Below, in pieces: positions 10,800-21,509 of a stretch of DNA of 64,000 nucleotides. Below the pieces are notes generated by a model. The model saw only the letters and a list, made by a program, of their open reading frames with translations, was not told the DNA's origin and did no database searches. The first letter of the stretch is position 1; every line of letters begins with the position of its first letter. Source of the stretch: Irpex lacteus (lineage: Eukaryota; Basidiomycota; Agaricomycetes; Polyporales; Irpicaceae); contig MQVO02000023.1 of NCBI GenBank assembly GCA_001986395.2, forward strand, positions 372,001 through 436,000, written 5' to 3'. A program made the translations under genes and the position numbers.

Positions 10800-13138
10800 T
10801 CAGATCGAAAATACCCTCCAAGGGCCGTACCTACGTCAAAATATGTGGCTGAATACGTATCGGAAGAGCTATGGTAATAAATCTACTCACGGTTCTCTAG
10901 CACCGGCGTCGCGCAATAATAGAGCATCCTTCGTTATCTCGTAGCTCAGATCGTGAGGATACACACTGGGAGCTACGTCGGTTGTAAAGAGCGTTTGTCT
11001 GTATGGCGCACAGGACACATCGGAGGCCCATAAGTCGCCGTTATCTGCCTCAATACTCCACCGATAGTGATTTTTCGTTTCGATCAGCGTCAAAGGACCT
11101 CCCGAAGGTTCAGAGGGTTGAGATGGCAGCATGCTCTCTCGGCGCATCTGCATTTCGGAAGGGAAGTCGTATTTCACGAGTACTCCCATGAAGTCGGGAT
11201 TGTCTGGGTTCCAACACTTGTCGTCTCTGGGCTCTACAGCGAGCCAAGAGGTGGAGCTGTACGATGCCATAGTAGGCCATGGGCCAGGAAGTGCAATCCA
11301 GCATACTTCTTGTTCCCACCTGGACCAGGGTATGTGTAGTGGCTGTGGCCCCGTCGTAGAGATAGTAACGCCTTCGTTCAAGTGCTGGGTGCTTGGACGA
11401 GAGGTTATTGCTTCGGCCAAACATTGTAGTATGTGCGATATGGGGACTATCAGGCGACACTTGTAGTTCAAACTTTTCCAGGTCGTATACCACAGATCAA
11501 CTGATATAATCCGTGATGCCGGCGTGTGAGTGAACGTGTAGTCGCTGTCCGAGTCGAATAGTGGATATGAGGATGTGCATTTGTTGATCATAATACGGTC
11601 GCAGGTTGCGTACTCCTTGACCTTCTGCTCGGGAAGATCGAAGATGTAGTCGGCTATGGTTGCGAATGTGCCGCGACGAAGGGGACCGTGAATGTTAACA
11701 ACGATAAGCTCTACGTTCTGGACAGGGAAATTTGAGCGCGCGATCAGAACAGACTCCGGTGACAGAAATGCGAAGCTAGCAGCATTAGATATTTGGCCGT
11801 CATTCCCACACCATGCTTCCTGTGAAATACAGCTGGAAGTAAGTCTGATAGCGAAGACAGATGGTTACAAACAGTAAACGGAGACTTGCCACTTTCAGTT
11901 CTCCTGTTTTCCAGTTACAGACCCATAAATAGCAAATCATATCGTCATGCTGGCCGTCTCGCAGAATAGACAACATGATACCAATAAAGTCCCCTGCAAG
12001 AGCGGTGTCCGTCGCGGGAGAGTCTGATGCATCCCTGGCAGTAGACGAATAAGACGGTGGCAAAGAGAGAGAGATTGCACCATCGGCCGCGGTGTGCATA
12101 GCTCCAGTAGCCAATGATAAGAGCTTTATCTCGACGCTGTCGATGCAGTCGGTGCCATCACGCCTATGAGACACATATAAGTGCTGTAGCATGACGGCAG
12201 TCATCTAAGTTTACCTACAGTACCCTTGTTACGGCTAGGAGATCTTGCTGTTCATCTGCAGCAACATTATCCACGTGGTCCGTCCCACAGTCGAGAGTCC
12301 AGGTTTTGTATGGGATGCCTTTCGTTCTCGACGGGATTTGTGTGAATACCAATTCGTTCGAGTTTGTTTGACAGATGATATTGCAGTCACGGCCGAATAT
12401 TCGAATTTGTTCGTACTCGGAGAATGCAGGGAGTACAAGTTCGTCCATGCCTTGCAAAGTTCTCCATGCATTCCGACGATCTTCGAGAGACGCGAGGACA
12501 CCTGTCAAACCGTCCTGTCGCGGCGTACCAAGTATGAGGTTTGCCAACTCGCATTCAGTCAATACCTGAAGCACAACGCTGCTTCCAATGACGGAATTTA
12601 ACCTGTGGTTGACCTAAAAGAACCATAGTATCAATAATCATAAGGAGATCAAGATTGCGAGCAGTACAGCGTATGGCATACCAATCTACATCGCGCGTTG
12701 CGATCACCGGCGTTCAATTCCCCTAGGATACGGACAAGAATCTCGTCGGGCAGAGACAGCAGCATTAGGGTACTTAGCAGTTGTGGGGAGCTTGAAGAGT
12801 TGCTTTCGAATGAGCCAGCGAGCTCGCTGTTTCTAGACGGAGATTATGGGCCGAGCCTGAGAGGCATCCTGCCACGCGACCTCGGGACGCCCTGAATACC
12901 ACGCTTGTCAAGATTCTCAGAAACACGGGGCAGGGCTGTGCGACTTACTCTATCGTGGTGTCCTGCGTTGAGGTTGCACTGCATATTATGTTCTAAGAAG
13001 TGCACGAAACAACGTTGCTGATGGGTGTGCCTGCAGCATGGCGGATGATTTCACAAGCCCGGAACACTACCCAATCGGGAAGGTGACTTGCCTCGTGCCT
13101 CCACTGCTGGGCTCCAGCTTCCATGCATCGTGGACGAT
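10660..13138. repeat. Tandem segmental duplication, unit 2 (F-box gene plus flanks)
   Basis: Collinear with 8094-10660. The right edge near CATGCATCGTGGAC (about 13125) marks where similarity to unit 1 stops, roughly 85 bp before the start codon of the next gene. Confidence 0.85.
10800..12765 (-). CDS. F-box domain protein, tandem copy 2
   Basis: Same exon structure as copy 1. Start ATG 12765 with MLLSLPDEILVRILGEL. Exon 2 starts VNHRLNS and includes LTECELANLILGTPRQDG. Exon 3 has HTAADGAISLSLPPS and DGQHDDMICYLWVCNW. The long exon carries FAFLSPESVLIARS and FTHTPASRIISVDLWY, and the last short exon ends PWRVFSI at TGA 10800-10802. The retained frame in all exons and conserved splice sites suggest both copies are functional. 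Differences cluster in the long third-quarter exon (for example around 11200-11430), where this copy has short indels relative to copy 1. The role is inferred as SCF substrate adaptor; the substrate is unknown. Confidence 0.82.
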
Positions 13139-13221
13139 TCATATAAGTGACATGCTGCCGCCTCCAGGTCCTCCCCAACTTTCCTTCTCTCTTCCTCCTC
13201 GCACTCACTTTATCATATACG
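12766..13221. other. Divergent promoter region, F-box copy 2 (-) / His-rich protein (+)
   Basis: It contains the block ATGGCGGATGATTTCAC (13038) shared with 10547 and a TATA-like element at 13142. An ATG-initiated ORF from 13038 overlaps the His-rich gene start in another frame; I consider it a shadow. Confidence 0.55.
13142..13147 (+). promoter_or_regulatory. TATA box of the first His-rich gene
   Basis: TATAAG about 75-80 bp upstream of ATG 13222. The paralogous gene at 19082 has TATATAAG at nearly the same distance. Confidence 0.5.
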
Positions 13222-14366
13222 ATGTCGACACGCAGCAGGCCTTCGTTTCGACGCAGTCTCCAATCCAGTTTCTTTCGTTCTGCTTCCCCAACACCGTCTC
13301 AAGCTTCACCACCCACGACTCTTTCCAGGTCTGGCACGTCGACTGAGAAAGGGCGACACGCAAGGCGAGAGAAAGTGAAGGAAGCAATTGAACAACTCTT
13401 CGATAAACTGCACCACCACCATCAGTCGCAGTCGAGTCGCGTCTCGCACGGTATGAGATATTACTGCTCGTCTGACTAACACAATACTAAGGATTGGATA
13501 GATGCAAGATCCTCCGACTCTCGTAGTATCGGAGACAGCGCCTCTCAATCGAGCTCCCGCAGTCCAAGTGTTAAGCATGTGAAGACAAACGTTTCGTTAG
13601 TGCCATATGACCTGACTGAGGCACAAGCGGAGTTGTGAGTAGTAGTGCTTTACAGATGTGGGCGACTCAACTCACCTCGGGTTTGAATAACAGGATCGCG
13701 GAGTCGTCCTCTCGGGCTCTTCGCATAGATGATGTAGTCATCGAGATCAAGCAGGATCGAATTCCCGCTCCAGCTCCGGAGGCGGATATGGATTCGACGG
13801 AACCTGAGTTGATACAGGATCTACCTACGCCCGTAGATCACGTTCGCGTTTCGACCGAAACATCCGTCGACGTGGTAATACCAGCGGAAGAACTCCCTGT
13901 AGCTAAACCTGATCTTGAAGGAGAGACCGCCTCTTCTGTCGCCGCGCTCGATACGCACACCGTCGATCGGGCAGTCGTCCACTGCAGCGTAGAGGAACCT
14001 ACGCTCGCTCCTATCCTCGAAACGACCTCCACCACTTCCACCACTTCCGAGCCCTCTGCTCCCGGAATTGCCACCACATCATCTGCCACCACACTTACCT
14101 TCGAACCCTCGTACACCACTTTCCTTGCAATGATTCCCTATTATCCTCAACTTCGCCGGTTCCTCAGTAGAAGTCGCACTCGGACAGCAGCCGAAGGTCC
14201 TCAGAAAGTATCGGCGGGCTTACTTGGTCTCCTCTTCGACAATGTTTTCACGCGCATGGCCGCGTTTGCCTTCGACATGTGGCTCCTTTCGATCTGCTTC
14301 TTTCTTGTCAAGGTCCTACGAGTACGACCACGGGTTTTGAAGAAGGTCGAGTCGTGGATCCCCTAA
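13222..14366 (+). CDS. His-rich, Ser/Pro-rich predicted tail-anchored protein (paralogue 1)
   Basis: Three exons: 13222-13450, 13502-13634 and 13694-14366, joining in frame to 344 residues. I do not recognise a named domain. The N-terminus is basic and Ser-rich. Residues 46-67 hold a charged helix running into a His cluster (HARREKVKEAIEQLFDKLHH). The middle is low-complexity, acidic and Thr/Ser/Pro-rich. The C-terminus has a conserved-looking FLAMIPYYPQLRRF block and then one hydrophobic segment (AAFAFDMWLLSICFFLVKVL) followed by a basic tail (RVRPRVLKKVESWIP). That layout fits a C-tail-anchored membrane protein with a cytosolic N-terminal part. The same helix-His motif and KVLxVxP tail occur in the gene at 19082-20868, so the two are related. 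Function unknown. Confidence 0.7.
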
Positions 14367-15608
14367 ATTATTCGCACCCGGTAGTGTTGCCGCTCTATTA
14401 TTTGGGCTCCGTATCTCGTATTATTGACCGACCCATTGTTGTATCATTAGAGTACGTCGTCGTCGTACATTCCATGTTGTATGATCATCCTCTTGTTGTA
14501 GAAAAGCCTGGCTGTATAGAAGAGAGTGCGCCGTGATAGCGAATGGTATGACTCATGATGCCTAAGGAAATTTGAGCGTGGTCCAAATAAAGTCTCGTCA
14601 CTTTTTTGTGTGGTCGAATTGCAGCCATCGAGTTCGAACTTGGAACTTCAAAGGCTCGGATTTTACGACTCGGCGGCGCTTAGTAGCTGACGCGACCACG
14701 TGCTGGATAGTTTAGGGCAGGTGAGCCTGCGACCATATAAAGCCCGCACGAAAATTGATCGCGGAAAGTGACATTCGTTCTCGTCTTCCCCTCGCAATAC
14801 TATGCACAATTATCCAAACTATTCCTGTTCTTTTCATCTCATTTAACCCACACGCATATGCCTAGAGACATGGCGGATGATGCCTTCGTCATCTTTACTT
14901 GCGAAGTGGAAGATTAACCCTGGGAACTCGGTCCACGCTTGACAACCCAATCTACCGATATCTGCGTGGGTGGTCGAGTACTAAACTGTGCTCACAAACG
15001 TATGGTCCGTCTCTGCCTTTCTGCTTCTTCGCGGGTGTATTCTTGGTTATCTCCCCGTTCCATATGACGCGCTCCTGTTCCTTCGGCTTCTGCATTCCAG
15101 ACTGAGAGGGTCCACAGTACTTCGTATGTCGCTACGCATGAATGTTCAGGTACTTTCGGCCGTAATAAATATCTTATCTGGAAATCTATGGTCAGCCCAT
15201 GTGTGCTACGCTGCTATCGAAGGAGTTTACTCTCATGTGACGTTGTGGAGTATAATTACACCTGTCGAAGTGGCCAGAACTGAAGTCAACGTTCCAGCAT
15301 CTGCAGGCGATAACGTCGAATGTGGAATGTGCGCGATGAGAATAACATCTTCGGTATGTGTTCATTCATGTCGACGTATTCTTCATGTGCTGACCGCTGT
15401 CGCATCAGTAATCTGACGCTTCTCGTAACCGTTTTGATCTTGCTGTTGCCGGTGGAAGGATGATTCATTCCTCCAAGGCCTCAGTTGGCATTACATCGGC
15501 TGCCGAAATGGACTTCTTTCCGCCCTTATATACCCGCTTGGCCAAGCTTCGTCCAACCGCAGCTCCCTCGCTCGCCCCAGAGTACCCTCGTCTACCAGCT
15601 CGGTCGAG
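14367..15608. other. Intergenic region with an orphan promoter-like segment
   Basis: About 1.2 kb. The first part is 3' flank of the His-rich gene. At 14735-14741 there is a TATATAAA-like element (ATATAAAG) and at 14870-14881 ATGGCGGATGAT, the same 12 bases found at 10547 and 13038, but only very short ORFs follow (for example a 19-codon ORF at 14857). An open stretch at 14988-15416 has no domain or splice logic. The last part is presumably the promoter of the carboxypeptidase. Confidence 0.45.
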
Positions 15609-18063
15609 ATGCTCGCGCCCTTGATGAGGCTTATGCCTCTTCTGCTGGCTATGCAGGCCCTTATTCTCACTCACAGTGCTTCCGCTAGGCTCATGAGCAA
15701 GGCGCATCTACGCGAGAAGCAGGCCGCAGCAATGAAAAACTTTGCTAGCAAGGCTCCTACGTCAGCTCGTCCATTGTTAGCAAAGGGAAATAACATTACG
15801 TTTTCCAACCCTCGAGCAGCTGGTGAGCATGGAGAGCCCCCTCTCCCTCTTTTTTCTCTATGCTCATTGCTCTTCCGACAGATTTCTTCGTAGACGGCAC
15901 CACTCTACCAGAAGTGGACTTCGACGTCGGGCCAAGTTGGTCTGGCTTACTGCCGATCAGCAGCGCAGCGAACGAGACACGTAAAGTGAGATAATCTCCT
16001 CCGTGCGCTCCGCCATTGCTGATGCTTCATACTCGTTCCAGCTGTTCTTCTGGTTCTTCCCTCCCGGACCACAAGGAACGACTGATGATCTCATTTTCTG
16101 GTATGGGCAGCATATATCACTATGATAATTCTATATTTAGACCACCTTCTGCCATTAGGACCAATGGTGGTCCAGGGTGTTCATCGTTGGAAGGTGCATT
16201 ACAAGAGACTGGAGTGAGTCCTTCACGAATATTCGGATAGTTCACTCGCTCATGAGTCCTGATTTTGGTTTAGCCAATCACTTGGTCGTGGGGACAGGCG
16301 AAGGCCACCGTCAACGAGTTCAGCTGGACAAACCTGTCTAGTGTCCTGTTCGTGGAACAGCCAGTCGGAACGGGATTTTCTCAAGGAACACCTAACATAA
16401 GAGTACGAATAACTTTGCTCAGGCGCGTGAGGGCAAAACTGATTACTTGTTTCCTGCATAGAACGAAGAAGATCTCGCTGTCCAGCTTGTCGGTTTCATG
16501 CAACAGTTTTTGGAAGTCTTCTCGGAACTCAAGGGAAAGAATCTCTATCTGACTGGTGAAAGTGTACGTGACAATGTTTTTGTCTGTCAACAATGCATTT
16601 ATTCGAATTATGTTAGTATGCGGGGATGTATGTGCCTTGTAAGTATACAACTGCATGATGTTGAACAAGAAACTAATGTTCTTTCTTACAGACATCGCCA
16701 ACCACATCTACAGCAATCCGGGTGAATTAGATCTCAACCTAAAGGGCATTTGGATATCTGATCGTAAGTCTCATACGACCTTGCATCAACTCTCATCTTC
16801 TTATGTTCGACGTATGTAGCATCGCTGGGATGGGATGTCATACAAGAAGATATGCCTGCTGTTAACTTTGTGCATAAATACGACAGCGTCTTCAACCTGA
16901 AGTAAGTCAGACCGTATCATGCCTAACAACATGATTAACAGCACTCCGCAGCTCAACGTTCATGGCGCATTTGGACTCGCGCGCGGCGGCTTGCGGATAC
17001 AGCAACTATTCTGCTCAACATGTCACATACCCGCCGAAGGGTCTGCTGCCTCTACCTGGGAACTCGGTGGAAGCTGTCGCAGGTTGCGACCTGTGGGACC
17101 AGATCTTCGATGCTGCACTATTGATCAACCCTGCTTTCGACATCTACCGAATCTTTGACACAGTAAGTAGTCGATTGAACACATCCCTGTTTATTTCTTT
17201 ATGCTCATGCTCGTACAAAGTTCCCGATTCTGTGGGATGTTCTTGGCTTCCCGTAAGTTAGCGTCCAGGTATCATGGGATACTGCTCTAACATCACTATG
17301 CGCAGCGGATCATTTGAGCAGGTTCAGGTTGCACCAGTATACTTCGACCGTCAAGATGTCAAAAAGGCTTTGCACGCGCCCCTCAATGTCACTTGGAGTG
17401 AATGTAGCAACCGTCGAGTATTCCCTCATGGCGACGGAAGCCTTCCTTCTTTCACTGTTCTTCCGAACGTGATTGAGAAGAGCGAAAGGACGGTCGTCGT
17501 GCACGGCTTGGCTGATTTTATCCTCATTGCTGAGGGGTGAGTCATCTAAGCCCGTGTTAGCAAGGCATGTACTCACGAGCTCGTTGTATCATAGTACAAG
17601 AGCCATCATACAAAAGTGAGTGGGCCGAGAGGGGCATTCTCTCAGACTGATTTTGCTGATAACTGTGGTATTACCTTTGCCATTCGTGTGCAGCATCACA
17701 TGTACGTCGTCCGAAACCGTTGTCAGCTGCTCGGCCGTTGACATGCTTTCATAGGGAATGGTCAGCAAGGATTCCAAACCCCTATCAAAGAAGAGAGTTT
17801 TATTGTAGAAAACATGGGTGCCCTTGGGAATGTGCACTCTGAAAGAGGTCTGACATACTACGAAGTTGCCTTGAGCGGCCACATGTATGTTCTACTTCTG
17901 AATCTTTGCTAGACCTTCGCTGATCAACGGTATATAGGGTCCCACAGTTCTCTCCACAGGTAAGCAAATAGGTCTCGTATGCGATGAGCTTGACTCACGA
18001 TGTTCTTAACAGGCGGCTTTCCATATCATGGAGTTCTTGCTTGGATTTAGACAGAATCCGTAA
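15609..18063 (+). CDS. Secreted serine carboxypeptidase (peptidase family S10)
   Basis: Start ATG 15609 opens a signal peptide with a Leu/Ala core ending near SASA. About twelve exons follow. Diagnostic S10 motifs: QLFFWFFPPGPQG, TNGGPGCSSLEGALQETGP, FVEQPVGTGFSQG, the nucleophile in LTGES-YAGMYVP (the Ser codon closes one exon and a 22-nt microexon at 16617-16638 encodes the following YAGMYVP), the catalytic Asp in VHGLADFILIAEG and the catalytic His in LSGHMVPQFSPQAAF. It ends GFRQNP with TAA at 18061-18063. The enzyme removes C-terminal amino acids at acidic pH; secretion or vacuolar delivery is inferred from the signal peptide. It sits between the two His-rich paralogues in the same orientation, with no evidence of shared function. 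Confidence 0.9.
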
Positions 18064-19081
18064 AAGTGTACTCGTCTCAAGACTAGTTCTGAAATATGAG
18101 CCTTTCAGTCTCATGAGCCAGCGACGGAGTGGCGATCTTCTCATATGTACTGCAGCACTGTTTCCACGACAGGTTTGCTCTCTGAGTTTGACGGATTTAT
18201 CTATACGTCTGCTGATTGTTAGTTGCCTATTCACTGTGAAGATAAGGATCAGAGCACTAGAAGGGATTAAAACTGTCCGTTGAGGCTGCCTCTCAGGTCA
18301 TCTCTCAGAGGGGCCACGGGTTCATCGATTCATGTCTCCATTAAGTGAGCAATCTCTCTTCCTGTAAGACGCCACCTGACAACGTACTGATTGCCATCCC
18401 ACGGGGTTATCTAAGGATACCATTCCTCTGTCGATCAGAGTGACAGGAGCTACTTCGATGCCTGTGGCGTCCTGCGATGGCGATACCTTGACAATTGAAG
18501 TTCTACCGAAAGTGTCAGTTGAATGTGCATATCTCCACAACGGAATCGCCCATCCTCCGCGAATATGTTCATGCTCCATTGCACGGAAACTTGCTGCTCT
18601 GTCGATAGATTGGTTCCGTGGGGAATATGTCAAGTCTTTCTCACGAGTGAGCAGATGCGTTCTGTCCATCGCTTCCCGCGCCTATCGCTACACTTTAGGG
18701 TCCAGACTATATCCAAGCCTGAATGTTACAACAGTTAAGCACCCAGTATACTGCCATTAAGAGTGTGTAGTGTGCCTGACCGTTCTTCCCACTTTGTGAT
18801 AACTGTCGATACAGTATATCACACAGTCTAGGCCTGCCATATGATTGGCATTCCATGCCACGGAAGTTCGCTGCCTCCTTCGTGGTCAAGGTACACTAAC
18901 TCTATACGGTATGTGTTATATCGGTGCACAGTTCACCCCGGCGTACCTTGTTCGGTACAATGCACCTCCTGCATCCCGCCTCTGGTCCAGCGAGCTATAT
19001 AAGATAGTGGCCATGGGCTACTGGGTAGTTATCATTCAGTCTTTCACTACACTCTCACCATCACAGTCCAAGATCAGCAAG
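18064..19081. other. Intergenic region upstream of the second His-rich gene
   Basis: About 1 kb with no convincing ORF. Overlapping open stretches on both strands near 18320-18760 lack ATG-plus-splice logic and known motifs. The last 90 bp contain the TATA element of the next gene. Confidence 0.45.
18996..19003 (+). promoter_or_regulatory. TATA box of the second His-rich gene
   Basis: TATATAAG 79-86 bp upstream of ATG 19082, matching the arrangement at 13142. Confidence 0.5.
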
Positions 19082-20868
19082 ATGTCCACAATTACCTACA
19101 AGCATTCTCTTCGCCGCCATGTCCCCTCTGGACGCAATCAGCACTCTCCCACGCCCTCTCCTCCGGATACCCGGCCCAAGTCGAGTGCTGCGTCCATCAA
19201 AAGCCACCACTCAAAACGCGAGAAGGTCAAGGAGACCGTCGATCATCTGTTGCACAAGTTCCACATCCCTCACCATCACCACGAGCATGGACATGGTGCG
19301 TGTACCTGATCAGTTTTATTGTGCTGTTGTTAACCTGAGCTTGTTCTGGTTCATAGATGGCCTCCTCACACCGACAGATGGTACGCCAGAGAAGAAGTCC
19401 TTCCTCGTGAAGCGCGCCTCGTTCGTTGGCTCTCTCAGGACAGCGAGCTCAAAGCGCAAGAGCACTGCCCCAGGTGACGATGTCCCGACTCTTGGTTATA
19501 AGGCTTCTCCCGCTTCATCGTCCTCTTCGAGCCTGGAGGACGATCACTCTTCCTCGGGCGCCAGCAGTAAGTCTGGCCAAGAGGAGAAGGCGGTTGTCGC
19601 GGCCTCTTCTCAAGGTATCAAATCCTCGAGGTATGCTTGATTATTACATTGGAGCATTTGTCAGTAATTGACACCTATTAAACCCGATCAGAATACCCGT
19701 TCCATCTGCCTCTCCGGCAAAACCAAGGATGGATGCTGCGTCTACCCTCAAACCCGTCGCGCTCAAAGCTATCCATGCTCCTTCTCTATCTGCTGAATCT
19801 ACGACCGTAGTATACCTCTCTGCTGAACAACTCGCTGAGGAGCCCCAGCATCACCATTCCAAGCGCGAGCAAGTCAAGGAGGCAGTCGATCATGCCTTAC
19901 ACAAGCTACATATCCCGCATCACCATCATCACCACCAGCAGCCCACCTCTTCCTCCATCGCAGAGTACGCAAGTACCACGTCGGTAGCGGACACAACCGC
20001 GTCTCTTATAGAGGCCCCAGAAGAGCCGTCGACCGCTTCGCCGGCTGTGCCAGTGGCCCTGATCGTAGAAGTGCCAGCAGCTCCAGCTGAGAAGTCTCCT
20101 GAGTCTGATAGTAAAAAAGACGAGCCCATTGAGGTTCCTGCATCTGAACCTGAAGTTATTGAATCCTCTGAGCCCCTCATGGCGGTCGTTCCCGCTGAAC
20201 CACAGATTTCCACTCCAGAGCCCACTGTTGTGGAATCTGTCGAGAATGTGGAGCAGTGTGTACCGCTCAATGAGGTCCAGGAGGTTGAAATTGTACAGTG
20301 CGAAGGTCAGCGTCCTCGATCTGAAGTGTCATGCATTCGAGAAACTGATACTGTTCGCATTGTCACAGAGCCTGTCACGGAGCCGGCTACAGAGATACCA
20401 GCCTTCAATACAGCTCCAATCACCTCACCTTCCTCTATTGTCACTGCAGAGCCCACACCTTTTAAGGCTGTAGTCGCCTCTGGTAGCCAGATTGAAGCAT
20501 CCACTGTTGTTTCCCTACCAATGCCTGTGGAACCACTGACCATTCCCATCTCCCAGTCCGAACTCTCCACTGCTCACATACCTACCATCGCGTCATCCAC
20601 CGATCCCCTCTTAACCTCCCGCAAACCCATTCACACACCTGTCACGGTCCCGATGTACTTTGACCTGCGCAGGGCTACGGCGTCGAACATCCGCAAACCG
20701 ACGAAGAAGCCTTCTTGGTTCCAATATATCTACGGCAGTATCGTCAAGCCTGTTGTGGTCATTGCTGTGGAGTGCACCGTCGCAGTGGTCTGCTATGGGC
20801 TTGCAAAAGTCCTTGAGGTCAAGCCCGCTCCGATCTCTGTGCCTACTGATCAACTCAACTTGGCTTAA
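19082..20868 (+). CDS. His-rich, Ser/Thr/Pro/Glu-rich predicted tail-anchored protein (paralogue 2)
   Basis: Exons 19082-19295, 19357-19630 and 19692-20868 join in frame to 554 residues. No named domain is recognised. The helix-His motif occurs twice: residues 42-71 (KREKVKETVDHLLHKFHIP then HHHH) and again at nucleotides 19849-19935 (KREQVKEAVDHALHKLHIP then six His). Between them is a basic stretch (KKSFLVKRASFVGSLRTASS) and a Ser run. After the second motif comes a long acidic Pro/Glu/Val/Ser region of low complexity. The C-terminus has PSWFQYIYGSIVKP, a single hydrophobic segment (VVVIAVECTVAVVCYGLAKV) and LEVKPAPI. It shares motif order and the KVLxVxP tail with the gene at 13222-14366. 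Predicted: a C-tail-anchored protein with a metal-binding-capable His cluster. Function unknown. Confidence 0.72.
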
Positions 20869-21509
20869 AATCGCTCTGCCTCGCATCGTCAGAAAATAAC
20901 TTATCCCTTCCCAGCTCTCTTGGACCTTCGTTACTTATTCTACTGTTGTACATGCCGTGTCTGTACTCTAGTCACTCTTTTCACTGTGTTGCTATCGTTT
21001 GTCTCGATACTCCCTTTCTTCTGTAGTATTCCGGGCTATACACGTGGTGTTGTGAGGACCACTGGCATGGTCAATTAGCTGTATGTATATCGCATATACT
21101 CTCTACTTAATTAATCCTGTCCGTCCCCGATACATGAGTCGGTTCACCCACTCAAGCCAGCTTCTTGCCTAGTACTTCACGCATAAAAGGACACCCAGCA
21201 GCTTCCACCGGCACATCATGGTGTGTGCAATTGCGAGCAAGTCCAAAGTCAGCCTATGATTATCGCCAATTATATATGTATATTATAGCCATAAAACAGA
21301 TGGATGCATACAACGACTGAGTATCGCTTCGAGCATCGTGATGCGAGAAATGAGTGCTCATGAAATGAAATGAGCCTTGACCGGAAGATAAATAGCAGAA
21401 GAAGAGCTTGCAAGGCGCGATTGACTGTCAGGCAATGACTTGAATGACAAGCGAACACCTTTCTTCAGAGCGTGCGAGCTTCCTGCGCCGGGACCATCAT
21501 TATAAATAT
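20869..21509. other. Convergent 3' intergenic region
   Basis: 641 bp between a plus-strand and a minus-strand stop codon. No coding, repeat or RNA signal is recognised. Confidence 0.5.

Noticed and set aside
13038..13346. 102-codon ORF starting ATGGCGGATGAT upstream of the first His-rich gene
   Set aside because: It overlaps the His-rich start in another frame and the equivalent ORF in duplication unit 1 is not maintained.
14602..14694. tRNA-like sequence (GTTCGAA with 7-bp acceptor-like complementarity GTGGTCG/CGACCAC on the minus strand)
   Set aside because: The T-arm does not pair and is not adjacent to the acceptor; no D-arm or anticodon arm can be folded.
14988..15416. 142-codon plus-strand open frame with hydrophobic start
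   Set aside because: No signal-peptide logic, no family motif, and it lies in a region with promoter-like and 3'-flank features.
18322..18760. Overlapping open frames on both strands upstream of the second His-rich gene
   Set aside because: Neither has an ATG with splice partners or recognisable motifs; overlap on both strands suggests chance.
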